Assembly (NCBI GenBank): GCA_036398095.1 | Contig: DASWHR010000029.1 | Coordinates: 9,760-73,759 of the forward strand | DNA: 64,000 nt | DNA from: DASWHR01 sp036398095 | Lineage (GTDB): Bacteria; Actinomycetota; AC-67 | Direction of reading: 5' to 3' | Part shown: positions 61,937 to 64,000 of the stretch, one piece after another | Layout of the letters: each line of letters begins with the position of its first letter | Numbering within the stretch: position 1 is the stretch's first letter | Made by a program: the position numbers and the translations under genes | The notes under the pieces: generated by a model | Databases searched by the model: none | What the model was told of the DNA's origin: nothing | Seen by the model: only the letters and a program-made list of their open reading frames with translations

Positions 61937-63277
61937 ATGGACGTTCCCGAAACCCGCTACGTGGACGTCGGCGAAGCACAGGTCGCGTACCAAACGTTCG
62001 GCGACGGACCCGATCTGGTCTACTCCATCGGCTTCCTGCTGAGTCATGTCGATCATCTCTGGGAGCTCCCCGAGCTCGCGCGATTCCTGCGCCGGCTCGG
62101 CTCGTTCAGCCGGGTGACGATCTTCGATCGTCGTGGAACCGGGGCGTCCGATCCGTTGCCGGCGTCCGGCGTGTCGCTCTGGGAAGATTGGATGCACGAT
62201 CTCAACGCGGTGCTCGACGCCGTGGGGGCGAAGCGCCCGTCGTTGCTTGCGTCCACCGACGCCGGACCGATGGCGATGCTGTTCGCCGCGTCGTTTCCGG
62301 ATCGGGTCGCCTCGCTCATCCTGACGAACACCGGCGCGCGCGCGACGCCGGCGCCTGATTACCCGCTGGGTCTGCCGCAGCACGTTCTCGACACGTTCAC
62401 CGACGTGCTCGAGAAGGAGTGGGGCCGCGAAGACGGAAGCTTCCCCGACTTCTCGTGGCCGGCACGCGCGAGCGATCCCGAATTCAGGAGCTGGATGGCC
62501 CGCGTCCAGCGCGCGATCGCAACTCCGAAGGGAGCAGCGCAGCTCTTTCGATCCGAAAGGGGCCTTGACGTACGCCGCGCCCTGCCGCTCATCCAAGCGC
62601 CGACGCTTCTGGTCACGTCGAACTTCGATCTGGTCCCGGCACCGAACGTCGAGTATCTCGCGGAGCGCATATCCAACTCGCAGCTGCTCAGGCTGCACGG
62701 CGACGGCGCCTTCGGATGGCTCGACGACGTGGACCACTACCTAGAGGCCATCGAGGAGCACGTCACCGGCCGCCACGCACAGGTCGAGCCGGATCGCGTC
62801 CTCGCGACGATCATGTTCACCGACATCGTTGGATCCACCGAGCGCGCCGCGCAGCTCGGGGACAAGCGCTGGCGTTCGCTGCTCGATCGCCACGATGAGA
62901 TCAGCCGCCGCCAGATCCAGCGTTTCGGCGGCCGTTTGGTCAAGACGACGGGTGACGGGTGTCTCGCGGTGTTCGACGGTCCGGCACGCGCCGTGCGCTG
63001 CGCGACCGCGCTCGCGGATGCATTGCAACGAGAGGGACTTGAGCTGCGCGGCGGCATCCACGCCGGCGAGGTCGAGCAGCGAGGCAGTGACGTCGGTGGA
63101 ATCGCCGTGCACATCGCCGCCCGAGTGATGGCGCTTGCGGACGCCGGCGAAGTGCTCGTCAGCTCCACCGTGAAAGGCCTGGTGACCGGCTCCGGCCTAA
63201 CGTTCGTCGATCGCGGAGAATTCGAGCTCTCCGGCGTCCCCGATAAATGGCCGCTCCACGCCGTCGCTCCCGAGTAG
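61937..63277 (+). CDS. Alpha/beta-hydrolase fused to class III nucleotidyl cyclase
   Basis: 446 residues. Residues 1-265: alpha/beta-hydrolase fold (VAYQTFGDGPDLVYSIGF, FDRRGTGASDPLP). The nucleophile elbow, usually G-x-S-x-G, reads ASTDAGPMA, with Thr in the Ser position. Residues about 285-446: adenylate/guanylate cyclase with both metal Asp residues (IMFTDIVGSTERAAQ, TTGDGCLAVFDG) and GIAVHIAARVMALA. Makes cAMP or cGMP; the hydrolase part may sense a ligand. The pair is common in actinobacteria. Confidence 0.9.
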   Translation: MDVPETRYVDVGEAQVAYQTFGDGPDLVYSIGFLLSHVDHLWELPELARFLRRLGSFSRVTIFDRRGTGASDPLPASGVSLWEDWMHDLNAVLDAVGAKRPSLLASTDAGPMAMLFAASFPDRVASLILTNTGARATPAPDYPLGLPQHVLDTFTDVLEKEWGREDGSFPDFSWPARASDPEFRSWMARVQRAIATPKGAAQLFRSERGLDVRRALPLIQAPTLLVTSNFDLVPAPNVEYLAERISNSQLLRLHGDGAFGWLDDVDHYLEAIEEHVTGRHAQVEPDRVLATIMFTDIVGSTERAAQLGDKRWRSLLDRHDEISRRQIQRFGGRLVKTTGDGCLAVFDGPARAVRCATALADALQREGLELRGGIHAGEVEQRGSDVGGIAVHIAARVMALADAGEVLVSSTVKGLVTGSGLTFVDRGEFELSGVPDKWPLHAVAPE

Positions 63278-63349
63278 CGCCGATGATGCGAGCGACGCTC
63301 CTGCGCATGGGCTCCTTCGGATGCGCATGATCCAGCCGGAGACGCGGTG

Positions 63350-63895
63350 ATGGATTCCAGGGTCATCGCTCAACAGTCACTTCGGCGTTTCGCGCGGCAC
63401 GCTGTCGTCGCGGTCGTCGCCGGGATCGTGCTGGCCGCGGCAACCGCTGCTTCCGCGCTGGCAGCGGTCTCGTCCAACCGAGCTCTGGGACGAACGGGTA
63501 CGCGGGCGGCGGCGACCGTGGTACGCGTAGAGCACTCTCCGTTTCGTTTCCGATCGAACGGCTCTGACAGCGGCATGCTCATACAACAGACCGCGATGAA
63601 CCGCCGGCTGACACTCGAAGCGGCATGGAGGACGGAGTCGATTGCAGAGATCGGCCCACAGGTCATTGCGCTGGGACCGAAGCCGCTGTTGTTTCGCCCT
63701 GCTGGGTTCCGTCTACGAGCGGGAAGGGCGCGAAACCAACTGGACTCGACATTGGTCGCCCAAGGTCCGTCCCGAGACATGTTGGTCATCACCAAGGACG
63801 GGTTCGTGATTCGGGCCCGGCCTCCGGCATCCGACAGGCAGGGCCGCGCGCTCGAGCGAAGATACCGAGCGATGACCGGACGAACGGCGCGCTAG
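63350..63895 (+). CDS. Membrane-anchored or secreted hypothetical protein
   Basis: 181 residues from the ATG at 63350 (a GTG at 63347 is equally possible). Residues 17-40 form a hydrophobic segment or signal peptide (AVVAVVAGIVLAAATAASAL then AAV). The rest is basic and has no recognised domain (SPFRFRSNGSDSGMLIQQ, RDMLVITKDGFVIRARPP). The remaining 105 bases of the window after it hold no gene that I can see. Confidence 0.6.
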   Translation: MDSRVIAQQSLRRFARHAVVAVVAGIVLAAATAASALAAVSSNRALGRTGTRAAATVVRVEHSPFRFRSNGSDSGMLIQQTAMNRRLTLEAAWRTESIAEIGPQVIALGPKPLLFRPAGFRLRAGRARNQLDSTLVAQGPSRDMLVITKDGFVIRARPPASDRQGRALERRYRAMTGRTAR

Positions 63896-64000
63896 ACGGC
63901 CGATTCGGTTTCGAACGAAGCCTGACTGCGTGCTCGAGAATTCTTCCTCGGTAAACCTTTTGACGTGTCCCGTGACTCTTCTAGGGTGACGGAGATGCGG

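Overview
The window is GC-rich DNA with tightly packed genes, strong AAGGAGG-type ribosome binding sites, many GTG starts and many 1-4 base stop/start overlaps. NucS (57155-57811), a single-strand mismatch endonuclease typical of actinobacteria and archaea, an F420/FMN-type luciferase-like oxidoreductase, an ECF42-type sigma factor with its YCII partner, and a class E/F-like sortase all point to a high-GC actinobacterium, probably an uncultivated environmental lineage. No phage, insertion sequence, CRISPR array, rRNA or tRNA was found.

Layout. 1-3807: ECF sigma factor running off the left edge, secreted proline-rich protein, DinB protein, Zn-ribbon protein, MbfA-like ferritin/iron exporter. 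3791-11737: catabolic genes (DUF1838 pair, aldehyde dehydrogenase, nitrilase-fold protein, enoyl-CoA hydratase, MaoC protein, luciferase-like monooxygenase, triple-RidA protein). 11862-13106: a small accessory patch with a toxin-antitoxin pair, a HAD remnant and an XRE regulator. 13226-17903: YCII/ECF42 pair, a Na+/H+ antiporter-rhodanese fusion interrupted by an in-frame TGA that looks like selenocysteine, and DNA glycosylase Tag. 17928-21296: two heme-oxygenase-fold genes, a cupin and an IclR regulator. 21298-25483: a RiPP-like cluster (19-residue precursor, radical SAM enzyme, MFS exporter, methyltransferase, divergent ArsR regulator). 25503-31151 and 36586-44131: two large acyl-CoA catabolic operons, each with a CoA-transferase plus MmgE/PrpD pair. 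Between them lie a SpoIIE phosphatase, a sortase fused to its own apparent LPXTG substrate, and a CDGSH/ferredoxin protein. 44800-52438: an ABC uptake operon of the branched-chain-amino-acid type with unusual fusions, ending in an ABC ATPase fused to a PucC-type MFS carrier. 52435-57811: acyl-CoA ligase, SDR, TetR, a CDF-like transporter with ArsR regulator, DUF664 and NucS. 57858-63895: small membrane protein, matrixin-like protease, ceramidase-like hydrolase, hydrolase-cyclase fusion and a membrane protein.

How it works together. Seven sites carry versions of one 15-base operator (TTYC-N7-GGAA type). At five of them (A, B, C, E, F) two copies sit exactly 20 bases apart start to start; at D only the inner half-sites are kept, and G is single. 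They lie in front of the DUF1838 pair, the nitrilase/enoyl-CoA hydratase divergent promoter, the monooxygenase-RidA operon, the IclR gene itself, both large catabolic operons and the secreted-protein/ABC transporter operon. I infer a single IclR-controlled catabolic regulon covering most of the window: uptake, CoA activation, dehydrogenation, hydration and C-C cleavage of an unidentified organic acid or amide. The best candidates for new biology are this regulon with its fused transporters, the 19-residue RiPP precursor system, the predicted selenoprotein antiporter, and the sortase-substrate fusion.
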